Part shown: positions 28,805-39,815 of the stretch, piece by piece
Numbering within the stretch: the stretch's first letter is position 1
How the letters are laid out: each line of letters begins with the position of its first letter
Source of the DNA: an uncultured SAR324 cluster bacterium
GTDB lineage: Bacteria > SAR324 > NAC60-12
Length of the DNA: 64,000 bases
NCBI GenBank assembly: GCA_905182865.1
Contig: CAJJCY010000003.1
Coordinates: 329,740 to 393,739 of the forward strand
Reading direction: 5' to 3'
Program-made: the position numbers and the translations under genes
The notes under the pieces: generated by a model
What the model was told of the DNA's origin: nothing
The model's input: the letters and a program-made list of their open reading frames with translations, nothing else
The model's database searches: none

Positions 28805-29392
28805 ATGTCTAAATCTTTGTTCAATAATTTACGTGTTGTTCTGCTGGACCGTGACGGTGTAATCAACGAGGAGCCTGGACCGATACTGACTCCGGAACAG
28901 TTCATGATGATTCCAAAAAGCGCTGCTGCAGTTGCACGTCTTAATGCTGAGGGCCTTAGGTGTTTCGTTATTACGAATCAAGCCGCGTTTGCCAGGGGTG
29001 ATTTGAGTGAGTCTGCATTTCAGGCAATAACCGACAAAATGCATCACGAACTCCAAAAGGCCGGAGCACACTTAGACGGGCAGTATTATTGTCCGCATCA
29101 TCCGGACTGGGAAAACGGAGAGCGTCGTGAAGTGCCAGCACATTGTGCTTGCCGAAAACCCGGGACCCTACTACTGGAACAGGCAGCAGTGGAACATGGA
29201 TTTTCTGCAGAGGAATCGATTTTAATCGGAGACTCCACCAGTGATTTTGCAGCAGCTTCGAAATGGGGAATATTTTCAATCGGGGTACACACCGGACATG
29301 GTGGTCAGGACAGCAAGGTAAAAGCAGATCCGGATTATTGGCAGGATGATTTATGGAGTTCAGTAGAGTTTTTGCTGGCAAATGCTTCCTGA
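28805..29392 (+). CDS. gmhB: D-glycero-D-manno-heptose 1,7-bisphosphate 7-phosphatase
   Basis: HAD phosphatase in the ADP-heptose pathway for LPS inner core. The 195 residues have the HAD nucleophile motif LLDRDGVIN (13-21), motif II in CFVITNQAA and motif IV in ILIGDSTSDF. A zinc-binding loop typical of GmhB is visible as YYCPHHPDW followed by CACRKP. The length is normal. It fits with kdsD and the LpxL-like acyltransferase elsewhere in the window. HisB-N is a related alternative, but the zinc loop and lack of histidine genes nearby favour GmhB. Confidence 0.9.
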   Translation: MSKSLFNNLRVVLLDRDGVINEEPGPILTPEQFMMIPKSAAAVARLNAEGLRCFVITNQAAFARGDLSESAFQAITDKMHHELQKAGAHLDGQYYCPHHPDWENGERREVPAHCACRKPGTLLLEQAAVEHGFSAEESILIGDSTSDFAAASKWGIFSIGVHTGHGGQDSKVKADPDYWQDDLWSSVEFLLANAS

Positions 29393-29566
29393 TATTCAAA
29401 ATAGAATTTTTTCGAAAATGTCTGCTAAAGAAATAAGTTTTTACAAACACAAATAACTTGAGACCTGTAGCGTAAACAGGCTAGCCTTAAAGATTATTTT
29501 TCTCTTTTTAAAGCTTTAAATCACAGGACCTCTTAAATTTATTACAATTTGTTTACAAAATTCAAC

Positions 29567-30940
29567 ATGAACACTTTTTATATAAATACAGTACTTTCAA
29601 TTAAGACATTCACGATAACACTGTATCTAAGTGCGGCAGCAATATTTTTTTCGGGAACGGTTTGGGGAGTAACGCTTCAGGAGGGCCTGTACGCACAAAT
29701 GAAGACGCCAAAAGGTGAAATAGTGTTGCGGCTTTATTTTAAACGTGCGCCTCTGACAGTGTCCAATTTTGTCGGACTTGCGGAAGGCAGCAAGGATTGG
29801 AAAGACCCTGTAACTGGAAAAGCCAAAAAAACACGATTTTTTGAAAATTTCTTATCATCGAGTGATAAAAGATTTCATGATTCAAGGTGGAGATCCAACT
29901 GCAACAGGTTCAGGTGATCCTGGCTACAAATTTGCTGACGAATTCCATCCGGAACTGAAACATAATAAGCCTGGAATTCTTTCAATGGCTAACTCTGGAG
30001 CGCATACAAACGGAAGCCAATTTTTTATTACACATATTCCAACACCATGGTTGACAACAAGCATTCAGTTTTTGGTGAAGTTGTTGAAGGAATGAATGTA
30101 GTCAATGCTACCGAAAAAGGAGACCTGATTCAGGCAGTGACAATAATTCGCAAAGGTAAAGCAGCCATGGACTTTGACCCTGCAATTGCAGAAAAGTTAA
30201 TTGCAGAACGTAACAAAAAACTTGCTGAAAATAATATAAAAAATATTCCTCACGCAACAACTGAATTAGATCCTGCAAAAATTCCAGACTCTGATAATGC
30301 AGAAGCAGGCGAAGTTAGTGTTGATATGCTGGTGGTTGCTTATCAAGGTGCGAAGACACCCAAACAAAATATATTCTATGACAAGTCTGGTGCAGAAAAA
30401 ATTGCACAAAAACTGACAGATTATGCACGTCGAAAAGGTATCAAGTTTTCTGATTTAATCAACCAGTTTACGGACTTGCCTCAACAGTCTAAACTTCCTT
30501 TATTATCTGCTAAACAGCCGAGCTTACCGAACTTTCTCAAGCCCGCACTTAAATTGGGTATAGGACAAATAAGTGATCCGGTAGACTCTCCTTTTGGCTA
30601 TTTAATTTTTCGGCGGGTTTTAGTTGAGCTTGTAACGGCCAGTCACATCCTTATAACTTACGAAGGTGCTCTACGTGCCACTAAAAAGCGGGATCGAAAA
30701 GAAGCCAGAATATTAGGGGAACAAATCCTGAAAGATCTCAAAAGAGGAAAAGATTTTGCAGAATTGGCGCGGAAACATTCTGATGGTCCTTCCGGACCAA
30801 AAGGAGGTGATTTAGGGCGTTTTACACGGGGACAAATGGTTCCGGAGTTTGATCAGGCCGTTTTTAACCTGAAACCGGGTGAAGTAAGTGGAGTAGTCGA
30901 AACTCAATTTGGCTACCACATTATCAAACGAATTAAATAA
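29567..30940 (+). CDS. Secreted peptidyl-prolyl isomerase with cyclophilin and parvulin domains, two frameshifts
   Basis: Probable periplasmic folding catalyst. An N-terminal hydrophobic segment is followed by a cyclophilin domain ([64 protein letters not shown]) and, after a linker, a C-terminal parvulin domain ([44 protein letters not shown]). The frame breaks twice: one extra T near 29847 in the AATTT run, and one missing base near 30050 at CCATGGTTGAC. They cancel, so the full frame is 1374 nt, 457 residues. The ATG at 29567 is preferred to a TTG at 29549. Two different isomerase folds in one chain is uncommon. Confidence 0.85.
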
Positions 30941-30962
30941 ACAATTAGTTTTGAGTTAAGCC

Positions 30963-31688
30963 TTGAAAACTGCAGGTATCATCATCATTGGTAACGAAAT
31001 TTTATCCGGAAAAGTGACGGATATTAATTCACCATATTTATGTAAAGAACTGAGAATTCTTGGTGTAGAGGTCCGGCAAATCATCACAATTCCAGACATT
31101 CCGGAAATTATTGGACAGACGGTACGGGATTTTTCTGAGCAGTTCTCCTGGGTTTTTACAAGTGGTGGAATCGGACCGACTCATGACGATATAACCGTTG
31201 CCTCAATTGCCAAAGGTTTTGATATAGAACTATTTGAAGCCCCTCAGATCATGAAAGCTATCCAAAATTATCATGGTGATAAAATGACTGCCGCACACCG
31301 CAGAATGGCAATGATTCCGGAAGGTTCTGAATTGATTGAGTATGCTGAAGGCCGGGGACCACAACTTAAGTTTCGCAATATATTTGTTTTTCCGGGAATT
31401 CCAGAGTATTTGAAGATCCGTTTTGCCAGTATCAAGGAACGTTTCCGGACAACTCCAATTGTTTTGAAGCAAATTTATCTCAAAGCAGATGAGGGCGAAA
31501 TCGCAGATTCACTTGATGCAACCATGGCAGAATTTCCACAGCTGATGTTGGGTTCATATCCAAAAGTATCAGGATCTGATTATGACGTAAAGTTGACTCT
31601 TGAATGTCGGGATTCTGTGTATTTGGACAAAGCCTTAAATTTTCTTTGTGAACGTTTGCCTGAAGAATGTATTCTTCGTTTTGAATAA
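30963..31688 (+). CDS. CinA-like / MoCF-biosynthesis domain protein
   Basis: Resembles the N-terminal molybdopterin-binding-fold domain of CinA, which in some bacteria is a pyrophosphatase for ADP-ribose or related nucleotides in NAD salvage. The 241 residues begin at a TTG (KTAGIIIIGNEILSGKVTDINSPYL) and contain the block FTSGGIGPTHDDIT. The nicotinamide amidohydrolase domain of full CinA is missing. It follows the isomerase by 22 nt and precedes gpmI by 20 nt. The start is uncertain because no ATG or strong ribosome binding site is present. Confidence 0.75.
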   Translation: MKTAGIIIIGNEILSGKVTDINSPYLCKELRILGVEVRQIITIPDIPEIIGQTVRDFSEQFSWVFTSGGIGPTHDDITVASIAKGFDIELFEAPQIMKAIQNYHGDKMTAAHRRMAMIPEGSELIEYAEGRGPQLKFRNIFVFPGIPEYLKIRFASIKERFRTTPIVLKQIYLKADEGEIADSLDATMAEFPQLMLGSYPKVSGSDYDVKLTLECRDSVYLDKALNFLCERLPEECILRFE

Positions 31689-31708
31689 CAAGGTTAATTA
31701 AACGGGTA

Positions 31709-33364
31709 ATGTTGTCTCTTAAAAACCTCCAACAGTATTTTTCTGGACGCGGACCATTGATTCACGTTGTTTTGGATGGATGGGGGGTTGGTGCGGCAGA
31801 TGAAACTAATGCAGTCAACAGGGCTAATTTACCAGTAATTAGTCGTCTGATTCGCGGTTGTCCATACACACAGCTTTGGACACACGGCAAATATGTTGGC
31901 TTGCCGAACGAAAAAGATATGGGTGGATCAGAAGTTGGGCACATGACAATGGGAGCCGGAATGGTCATGGAACAGGGACCGACACTGATACAGGACCTGC
32001 TTCAATCCGGTGAGTTTTTTGAAAATCCGGTGTTAAGCAGAATCATCCAAAATTGTGTGGAACGCGACACCCCACTGCATTTGCTGGGTTTGCTTTCAAA
32101 TGGAAATATCCACAGCCACGTTGATCACACTGAAGCCATCATTCGACATGCTTTTCAGTCTGGTATAAGACGCTGTTATCTGCATGCTTTGCTGGACGGA
32201 AGAGACGCTGGTGTTCAATCTGCTTTGGATTTTACAGAACCTTTTGAAAAGCTGTTTTCGGAATTAAAGGGGCAGCGTCCCGGAATCGATTATGCTTTTG
32301 CAAGTGGCGGTGGACGTGAAGTAATCACAATGGATCGTGACAACAATTGGGAAAAAATAGAAACCGGTTGGCGGATTCATGTTCAGGGTCAATCTGAAAA
32401 CCAGTTTCCTTCAATCCGGGATGCAATAGAACATTTTCGAAAACAAAATCCGGAGATCATCGATCAGGACATTCCCGGATTTGTGATTATTCGCAATGGG
32501 GAAGCAGTTGGCAGAATAGAAGATCAGCATGCACTCATTTTCACAAACTTTCGCGGTGATCGTGCTACTCAGTTTTCTCGGGCTTTTCTGGCAGACGAAT
32601 TTCCATATTTTGAGCGTTACAGGTGCCCAGAGGTGCTGTTTGCGGGCATGACACAGTACGATCAGGATAACCAGATCCCGCCGGATTATTTGGTTGGAAC
32701 ACCTGTTGTAGAAGAACCATTCGGCAAGCGTATTTTGGAACTGGGACTCAAACAGTTTAGACTCTCTGAAACGCAAAAATTTGCCCATGTGACTTTTTTC
32801 TATAATGGAGGTTATCGAGAACCGCTGGATCCTTTAAAGGAAAATTATCATTTCATTGCCTCAGACAAAATTCCTTCTTTTGCAGAGCGTCCGGCAATGA
32901 AAGCTTCGGGAATCAGCAAAAAAGCTGTTGAATTTATCAATTCCGGAGAATATCAATACGGTTTGATAAATTTTGCAAATGCAGATATGGTGGGCCACAG
33001 CGGCCAGTTTGCATGCTGCCGTTCGAGGCCGTCGAAGCATTAGATAGTCGCTTTAGGTGACAATATGGGATGCGCTGACACAGGTTGGGGGAGAAACTGA
33101 TCTGGTATACAGCAGACCATGGCAATGCAGATCAAATGTCTGATCTCACATGCCAAACGGGACAGTCTGGCAATTACCGCCCATACACATTCGCTGAATC
33201 CTGTCCCGTTTTTAATTTATGATCCTTTATATAATGGAGACTATCGACTTAAACCGTTTGGTCAGGAATACAATAATAATTTAAGTAACATTGCAGCAAC
33301 AAATTTTTTGCTTTTGGGACAAGCTGTTCCGGACGATTTGGCACCTTCACTTTTTGAAGATTGA
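31709..33364 (+). pseudogene. gpmI: 2,3-bisphosphoglycerate-independent phosphoglycerate mutase, 3' end with several frameshifts
   Basis: Glycolytic interconversion of 3- and 2-phosphoglycerate with two Mn ions. The first 430 residues are clean, with VLDGWG at the N-terminus, the nucleophile Ser in MGGSEVGHM and LLDGRDAG. From about 33015 the reading frame changes repeatedly: FEAVEALD, then TADHGNADQMSDLTCQTGQSGNYRPYT, then HSLNPVPFLIYDPLYNGDYRLK can each be read but in different frames. All metal ligands (NADMVGH, TADHGNAD) survive in translation. Total length fits 551 residues. Dense indels with preserved coding pieces look like poor sequence quality, but real decay cannot be excluded. Confidence 0.85.
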
Positions 33365-33405
33365 AGCAGATAATAAACTAATAATTTTTACAGACGACTA
33401 AATAA

Positions 33406-34757
33406 ATGAGTAATATACTTTGTATCGGAGCCGGTTATGTAGGTGGGCCAACGATGGCGATGATTGCCAAATATTGCCCGGAACACAAAATAACGGTTGT
33501 TGACATCAACCAGGATCGGATTGACCGTTGGAACAGTGATAAACTGCCGATTTATGAGTCGGGACTGCTGAAAGTTGTAAAAGAAGCACGCGGCAGGAAT
33601 TTGTTTTTTCAGACCGATGTGGCCGCGGCAACAACGGATGCAGATATCATTTTTGTTTCAGTCAACACACCTACAAAAATGTTTGGAGAAGGTGCAGGTA
33701 AAGCCGCAGATCTACAATTCTGGGAAAAAACTGCTCATGAAATATTAGCCAATTGCCGTAAGCAGGAAGTTGTTGTAGTCGAGAAAAGCACCCTGCCGGT
33801 ACGTACTGCAGAAGCGATGGCTAAAATTTTAGAATCAGGATCAATAGCTTTAACAAACACTAATTCTTGTCATTCAAATCCTGAATTATTGGCAGAAGGA
33901 ACTGCAATCCAAGATTTAACAAATCCGGATCCGAGTTTTGCAGTTGTGAGCATGGCATGGCCGTAAAGCAGCAGAAAACACACCTCCAAATAATGACTTT
34001 CCGGAGAATTACTCGCAGGAGCAGTGAATTATCAAAACTGGTGGCCAATGCAATGTTGGCACAGCGCATTTCTTCAATTAATAGTATTTCCGCACTTTGT
34101 GAACGCACTGAAGCAGATATTGCGGAAGTCTCCAAGGCAATCGGTATGGACACCCGAATCGGCTCAAAATTTTTAGAAGCCAGTATCGGTTTTGGTGGTT
34201 CATGTTTCCGTAAGGATATATTACATTTATCGTATCTTTGTGAATATTATGGATTGCCGGAAGTTGCAGATTATTGGGAAAGTGTTGTCCGGATCAATGA
34301 ATGGCAAACTGATAGATTTTTCCAGAGCATTCTTAAGGAACAATTCAATACATTAGCCGGTAAAACCATTACATTGCTTGGTTTTGCCTTTAAACAGGAT
34401 ACGGGAGATACACGGGATTCTCCTGCAATTCCACTTTGTGAAAAATTACTTGCTGAACATGCATGCGTAAAGGTACATGATCCAAAAGCTCTGGAAAATG
34501 CCCGTCAGGATCTGAAGGAAATACAGGGTGATATTAGTTTTGTAGAAGACGTATATGAAGCTGCTGATTGTGCTCACGCACTGGCCCTTGTCACACAGTG
34601 GAAGGAATATCGCGAGCTGGATTTTGAAAGAATCTTTCAAGCAATGGCAAAGCCGGCTTTTATTTTTGATGGACGAAATCATCTTGATCACAAAAAACTT
34701 TATGAAATTGGCTTTAATGTCTTTCCGCTTGGAAAAATGCCGCTGAAGCATCTTTGA
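33406..34757 (+). pseudogene. ugd: UDP-glucose 6-dehydrogenase, broken in the middle
   Basis: Makes UDP-glucuronate from UDP-glucose with two NAD; the product is the substrate of the decarboxylase at the left edge of the window. The N-terminal half has the Rossmann loop CIGAGYVGGPT and ends after NPELLAEGTAIQDLTNPD. The C-terminal half resumes at SSELSKLVANAMLAQRISSINSIS and has the catalytic Cys in GFGGSCFRKD. Between about 33930 and 34015 neither frame looks like the family, and the stretch is some 8 codons shorter than expected, so both an indel and a small deletion are likely. GFAFKQDTGDTRDSPA is typical of the animal-like UGDH group. Confidence 0.85.
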
Positions 34758-34855
34758 TGGAATTAGGAAAAAGCCAAAATTTACTTGTTTTTACTGATGC
34801 AAAGGTGGTTTATATACGAACTACATATTTAAAGAACTCTAACTAACAATGATAC

Positions 34856-35986
34856 ATGAGCACATTTGCAGAAAACTTAAAGACTATCCCAACTGTCGAA
34901 AATACAGTCATTTTGCGTCTCTATAATGAGCGAGAAGAACTGGTTTCGATCATCCCTAATATTCCCGGTCGACAGGGTTCGATCCGGATCTTTCAGCATC
35001 TTGCAGACGCAAAGGGTCAAATTAACTTTGAAGCAGCAAAAGAGGGACTGAGGCTTTTTGGCGAACATGTTGAAGACGCACAGAAAAATCCAGGAAAACA
35101 TCAGAAACTTGAATTGCTGTTGGGATTGAAAAACAGGGAGACACTCCGGATAGAAATTGTTGAAAGTACCTGTTCAAACCTGTTGAACAACCTGTATGAT
35201 CAAAAAGCTTCTGCAGAAGAATGTGAGGTTTTTATTGAATTATTGAATCAGGGTAAATTACGGGCGGCAGAAAAAGTCAATAATTTATGGGAGCCCCAAC
35301 CATATATTATTGATGGTGTTTTAAACTATTTCGGTACTCATGGGAATGCCCGTATGGAGGGTAAATACTGGGATAAAATACCACTGAAAACTGCAAACTA
35401 CACAGATCAGGAATTTGAACAGGGCGGAGTTCGTTATGCACCCGGTTGCATGGTACGCACGGGTGCTTACATTGGCCCCCAGACAGTTATCATGAACCTG
35501 GCTTTTGTCAACATCGGAGCATATATTTCCGGAGAAGGCTGCATGATTGACGGAGGTGCACGAGTTGCTTCGTGTGCTCAAATTGGTAAGAACGTAAAGT
35601 TTGGCGCAGGATCCGGAATTGAAGGAATTCTTGAACCGGCAGGCAGGTTAGCTTCAATTGTTGAAGATCACGTTAAGATTGGTGCGATGTGTGAGGTAAC
35701 TGGAATTATTGGTGAAGGTTCAGTTATTGCCAGTGGAGTAATAATGGCATCCGGTAAGAAAATATATGATGAAGATACGGGCGATTTTGTATCTCCCTTA
35801 GAGTGTATTGTTGGTGACAAAAAGTTTTTGCTGCCGGTTATACCACCGTATCGGCTTGCAGTTGGAGGTTCACTGCCAAGTAAAAAAGGGAACCACAACA
35901 CAGATGCAGTTATTCTTAAGGCCGGTGATTTGAGGGATTCTGCAACGATGCGGCATTTTACGAAGCAGGGTATTTTATACGGATGA
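34856..35986 (+). CDS. dapD: 2,3,4,5-tetrahydropyridine-2,6-dicarboxylate N-succinyltransferase, long form
   Basis: Succinylates tetrahydrodipicolinate in lysine and diaminopimelate synthesis. The 376 residues are longer than E. coli DapD (274). The first ~175 residues include an extra N-terminal part, and the left-handed beta-helix spans about 190-310 (YAPGCMVRTGAYIGPQTVIMNLAFVNIGAYI, GCMIDGGARVASCAQIGKN). A flexible tail with PPYRLAVGGSLPSKKGN follows. Its stop overlaps kdsD by 4 nt (ATGA), so the two genes are coupled. Confidence 0.88.
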   Translation: MSTFAENLKTIPTVENTVILRLYNEREELVSIIPNIPGRQGSIRIFQHLADAKGQINFEAAKEGLRLFGEHVEDAQKNPGKHQKLELLLGLKNRETLRIEIVESTCSNLLNNLYDQKASAEECEVFIELLNQGKLRAAEKVNNLWEPQPYIIDGVLNYFGTHGNARMEGKYWDKIPLKTANYTDQEFEQGGVRYAPGCMVRTGAYIGPQTVIMNLAFVNIGAYISGEGCMIDGGARVASCAQIGKNVKFGAGSGIEGILEPAGRLASIVEDHVKIGAMCEVTGIIGEGSVIASGVIMASGKKIYDEDTGDFVSPLECIVGDKKFLLPVIPPYRLAVGGSLPSKKGNHNTDAVILKAGDLRDSATMRHFTKQGILYG

Positions 35987-36957
35987 CAAAAATGTCCCCA
36001 TTGCTAGAGCGTGCACTCGAGACGCTACAAATTGAAATTGCGGGTCTGGAAGGGCTGATCAAACGACTCGATTCTGAATTTGAGGAAGCAGTAAATTTGC
36101 TTTTTGCCTGCGGGGGAAAAGTGATCCTGGCCGGAATGGGTAAAAGTGGCTTGATTGCTCAAAAAATTGCTGCGACGCTTACCAGTACAGGAACACCAGC
36201 GCTTTTTTTACATGCAGGAGAAAGTACTCACGGTGATTTGGGAATCATTACGAAACAGGATGTAGTAATTGCTTTCTCATACAGCGGTGAGACCGATGAA
36301 GTTTTGCAGATGATTGGTCATATTCAAGCAATTGGAGTTCCGCTGATTGCAATGACCGGAAAACCGGATTCGACTCTGGCACAGGCGGCTACAGTTCATT
36401 TGAGCATTGCTGTTGAAAAGGAAGCCTGTCCGCTGGGACTGACTCCCACAGCAAGCAGTACAGCAACTCTGGCTTTGGGTGACGCACTTGCCATGTGTTT
36501 ACTTGAGCAGCGTCAGTTTAGTGAAGATGATTTTGCCTTGTTTCATCCTGGTGGTAGTCTCGGTCGTAAATTGACCATCAAGATAGAGGATGTGATGGTG
36601 TCAGGGGAACCATTGCCTGTAGTGCCTGAAAATATGCCAATGCGTGAAGCACTGAATGTTCTCTCCAGCAAAAACCTTGGAATAGTGGTTGCTGTAAACC
36701 GGGATGAAAAAATAAGCGGTGTTTTTACGACAGGAGATTTAATGCGACTGCTTGAGGATGAGCAGTCTTTTCTTGACAAACCTCTGCTTGAATTTACCCA
36801 TCCGGATCCTAAAACGATTGCTCCGGAAGAACTTGCAGCAAAAGCTTTGCATGAAATGGAAACACACTCCATCACTTGTCTCGTTGTTGCCGATCAGGAA
36901 AATCGTCCAATCGGTATTGTCCAGATCTACTACATTCTCCGTGCAGGAGTTTATTAG
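35983..36957 (+). CDS. kdsD: Arabinose-5-phosphate isomerase (KDO pathway)
   Basis: Converts ribulose-5-phosphate to arabinose-5-phosphate, the first step of KDO synthesis for LPS. The 324 residues have an N-terminal SIS domain (GKVILAGMGKSGLIAQKIAATLTSTGTPA, FSYSGETDEV, LGLTPTASSTATLALGDALA) and two C-terminal CBS domains (about 205-320). Length and order match KdsD/GutQ. It overlaps dapD and is the last AT-rich gene before the GC-richer block that starts at 36989. Confidence 0.93.
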   Translation: MTKMSPLLERALETLQIEIAGLEGLIKRLDSEFEEAVNLLFACGGKVILAGMGKSGLIAQKIAATLTSTGTPALFLHAGESTHGDLGIITKQDVVIAFSYSGETDEVLQMIGHIQAIGVPLIAMTGKPDSTLAQAATVHLSIAVEKEACPLGLTPTASSTATLALGDALAMCLLEQRQFSEDDFALFHPGGSLGRKLTIKIEDVMVSGEPLPVVPENMPMREALNVLSSKNLGIVVAVNRDEKISGVFTTGDLMRLLEDEQSFLDKPLLEFTHPDPKTIAPEELAAKALHEMETHSITCLVVADQENRPIGIVQIYYILRAGVY

Positions 36958-36988
36958 TAACTGAAACCATTTACACAAAAAAGGTTAT

Positions 36989-37915
36989 ATGAAAAACAAA
37001 AAAGTTTGCATTGTCACAGGAGCCTCTCGTGGGCTTGGGCGTGGAATTGCCCTGGTGCTTGCGCAAGAAGAAGGCTGCACGGTGTACGCGACTGCACGGA
37101 ATGAAGAGGCATTGAAGGCTCTTGCTGAAGAGGCGGCTGCCGGGACCAAAGGCGGCGTTGTGAAGGTTTGCACGCTGGATCAGAGAGATGACGCCGCGGT
37201 GCAAGACTTTGTGGAGCAGGTGAAGTCGGAAGAGAATCAGGTGGACCTGTTGGTGAACAGTGCATTTGCCGGACTGATTGCCATAGCCCCTCACTTTGGC
37301 AAGCCTTTCTGGGAAAGGCCCCTCTCTGTGTTTGATGCTTCGCTCAACATCGGCCTCCGCAGTGCCCATGTTATGAGCTCCCTTGTCGCTCCGCTGATGG
37401 TCAAGAACAAAGCCGGGCTGATGGTGCAGGTTTCGAGCTTTGGGGGAGTTAAATACGTATTCGACGTTGGGTATGGTGTTGGAAAGGCCGGACTCGACCG
37501 TCTTACGACTGACATGGCGGCAGAGCTGAAACCGTACAATGTGCATGCTGTGACGTTGTACCCCGGAGCCGGTGTTACGGAGGTTACAGCTTTCCCTGGC
37601 GGAGAGACGCCTGTGTTTACAGGGCGGGCCGTCGCGGCGCTCCTCAACAAAGCCACAAACGAGGATCATGCGCGAATGAGCGGGAAGGTCGTCCAGACAG
37701 CAGAACTCGCTGTCGACTATGGGTTCACCGATGTGAACGGTGGGATGCCCGAAGGCGATTTTTCGGGCGTTGAGGCTGCTAAACTTCAGCGAGAAATGAT
37801 GTCCAAGCCTTTGATCCAGTACGACATGGATGCAGAACTGCCGGACCCATCCGAAACGAACAACCCCGGTATCGCTGGATTGTTTGCAGGCGCCCAAAAC
37901 TACAGCGAGGAATGA
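36989..37915 (+). CDS. Short-chain dehydrogenase/reductase, DHRS1-like
   Basis: NAD(P)-dependent oxidoreductase of unknown substrate. The 308 residues have the coenzyme motif TGASRGLGRGIA (9-20) and the catalytic Tyr-x3-Lys in GYGVGKAGLD; VQVSSFGG holds the catalytic Ser. Overall pattern resembles the DHRS1 group. It is visibly richer in G and C than kdsD before it, and its codon use matches the cyclase and oxidase genes that follow on the other strand, so it is probably part of an acquired block. It is convergent with the broken cyclase gene (30 bp between stops). Confidence 0.85.
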   Translation: MKNKKVCIVTGASRGLGRGIALVLAQEEGCTVYATARNEEALKALAEEAAAGTKGGVVKVCTLDQRDDAAVQDFVEQVKSEENQVDLLVNSAFAGLIAIAPHFGKPFWERPLSVFDASLNIGLRSAHVMSSLVAPLMVKNKAGLMVQVSSFGGVKYVFDVGYGVGKAGLDRLTTDMAAELKPYNVHAVTLYPGAGVTEVTAFPGGETPVFTGRAVAALLNKATNEDHARMSGKVVQTAELAVDYGFTDVNGGMPEGDFSGVEAAKLQREMMSKPLIQYDMDAELPDPSETNNPGIAGLFAGAQNYSEE

Positions 37916-37945
37916 TTAGAGCTGGGGAGCAGTTGTTTTTGGGAA

Positions 37946-39797
37946 TCACCCCTCCGGCTCCCAGCCCGCCTTGACCAGTCCTTCGATGATGGGATCCGCC
38001 AGTGCAGAGTTGGGGACGAAGATGCGACGGTAGTCGTCACGGACCTTGAGGTCGGGACGCAGAGTAAGGTAGCGGTCCAATGCCTCCTTGGCCTCCGGAC
38101 CACGTTCCAAGTGTCCCAGCACCGCTGCACGAAAGCCCAAGTGATGTCCTACGTCTGGATGCCGAAGCAACGCCTTGTCAATCGCCTCAAGCGCCTCTTC
38201 ATACTTCTCCTGTCCCAGGCAGGCAAAGTAAAGCACCCCATGAAAGTGCATCAATTCCGGATCAGCCGGGCTGAGTTCAAATGCCTTGAGGATGGAGCTT
38301 TCACCTTGTTGATACTTCTCCGATATGAACTTGCAGCTAACCCCTGCCACAAGAGACTTAAAGCGAAACTGGGATTGAACTGCACCGCACGCTGGGCATG
38401 ATCCAGTGCTGTGGGATGGTCTCCCGAAAGAAGTAGGACATAGCAATGCCCAGGAGAGCCAGAGGATTTTCTGGATTCAGATGTTTCGGCCTTTCGGCCA
38501 TCAGCCAGTCTGCATCGAGAGTCTTTTTCCGGGTCTTTTGTGATGCGTTGGACTAATTCCGAACTGCCTAAAATCGCAAGGTAGGCATAGGCATCTGAGA
38601 GGGTCGGGTCCAACTCTATGGCCTTTTCCCAGTGCTGGCGTGCCTGCGTAAGTCCGGGGTCTTCGTAGTCTGTGCGCTTCGTTCGTTGTAGTAGCAGTTC
38701 GAAGCCTTGCAAGTACTCCTCCCACGCGCTGAGGTTTTCTGGACGCTTGCGGGTAAGCCGGTCCTGCTCGTGACCCGTCACCGAAGGGGCCACCCTCCGT
38801 GCAATAGCCTCGGAGACCTCATCTTGCACATCAAAGATGTCCTCCAGAGTGCGGTCCCACTTCTCTGACCAGAGGTGATGATCCTCATCGCGTCAATGAG
38901 CTGCGCGGTGATACGCACACGGTTGCCACCCTTGCGCACACTGCCCTCCACGATGTAGCGGGCGCCTAGTTCCTGTGCGACCTGCTTGAGGTTGTGCGAC
39001 TGTCCCCGGAAGGTGAAGCTTGAGTTTCGAGAGATCACCGGAAAGGTACGCCAGAGCGAGAGGTTGGTGATGATGTCCTCTGATATGCCGTCCGCGAAGT
39101 ACTCCTGCTCAGGATCGCCGCCCATGTTCGTGAAGGGCAGCACAGCGATTGCGGGAACCTTGGCCTCGGTGGCGGCAGGGCCTGGCGCAGCTTGCGAATC
39201 GGGTACGGGTTCGTCGGGGGGTGGTTCCACCACTGTGGGTACGGCGAAGGCTTCAAGCACCTTTGAGGAACTGCCTATTTCGACCATGAAGGTGTGAACC
39301 GGCTCCTCTATGTTTTTCATCTCCTGCGGTCCCGAACTTACAAAGCCCAGGTCGAGCTTTCGCCGCACCTCGTCGTGGAACTTTCCGGAAACACAGATGC
39401 CCCCCGGCTCTGCTAAGGGTTCCAGCCGTGCCGCGACGTTCACCCCGTCTCCGTATAGGTTGTCCCCCTCCACGATCACGTCGCCGATGTTGAGACCAAC
39501 GCGGAACTGCATCTGGTCCTCAGGATCCACCTCGTTGTTGCGGTCCCGCAGATTCTTCTGAAACTCTACCGCCGCCACGACCGCGTCCACTGGACTACCG
39601 AACTCTGCGATTACGGAATCCCCGGCGCTACCGAAGACGCGCCCGTGGTAAGTCACAATGGACTCGTCTGTGATAGTACGGCAGGCCTTGAGGTTGTGTA
39701 GTGTGCGATCCTCATTTTCTCCCATTTTCTTACTGAAGCCCACCACGTCTGCGGCGAGGATGGCGACGAGTTTTCTTCTGGGGGTAGTTTGACTCAT
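37946..39797 (-). pseudogene. Class III adenylate/guanylate cyclase with TolB-like and TPR regions, copy 1, frameshifted
   Basis: Paralogue of the intact gene at 42068-43891. The N-terminal cyclase domain is intact (ILAADVVGFSKKMGENEDRTLHN, GSAGDSVIAEF, GDGVNVAARLEPLAEPGG), as is the TolB/FlgO-like domain (IAVLPFTNMGGDPEQEYFADGISEDI). Compared with copy 2, one base is missing near 38890, there is an extra A near 38530 in GGAAAAAG, and at least two more shifts lie between 38330 and 38440, so the TPR region is in pieces. The C-terminus FVPNSALADPIIEGLVKAGWE is preserved. It starts 18 bp after the selenoprotein candidate on the same strand. It may be decaying or mis-sequenced. Confidence 0.85.
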
Positions 39798-39815
39798 AAT
39801 TAATAATCTACATTA

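Noticed and set aside
36971..37897. 308-codon minus-strand frame opposite the SDR gene
   Set aside because: It is antisense to a clear SDR with all motifs; long antisense frames are expected in GC-rich coding DNA, and its translation is rich in His, Arg and Cys without a family pattern.
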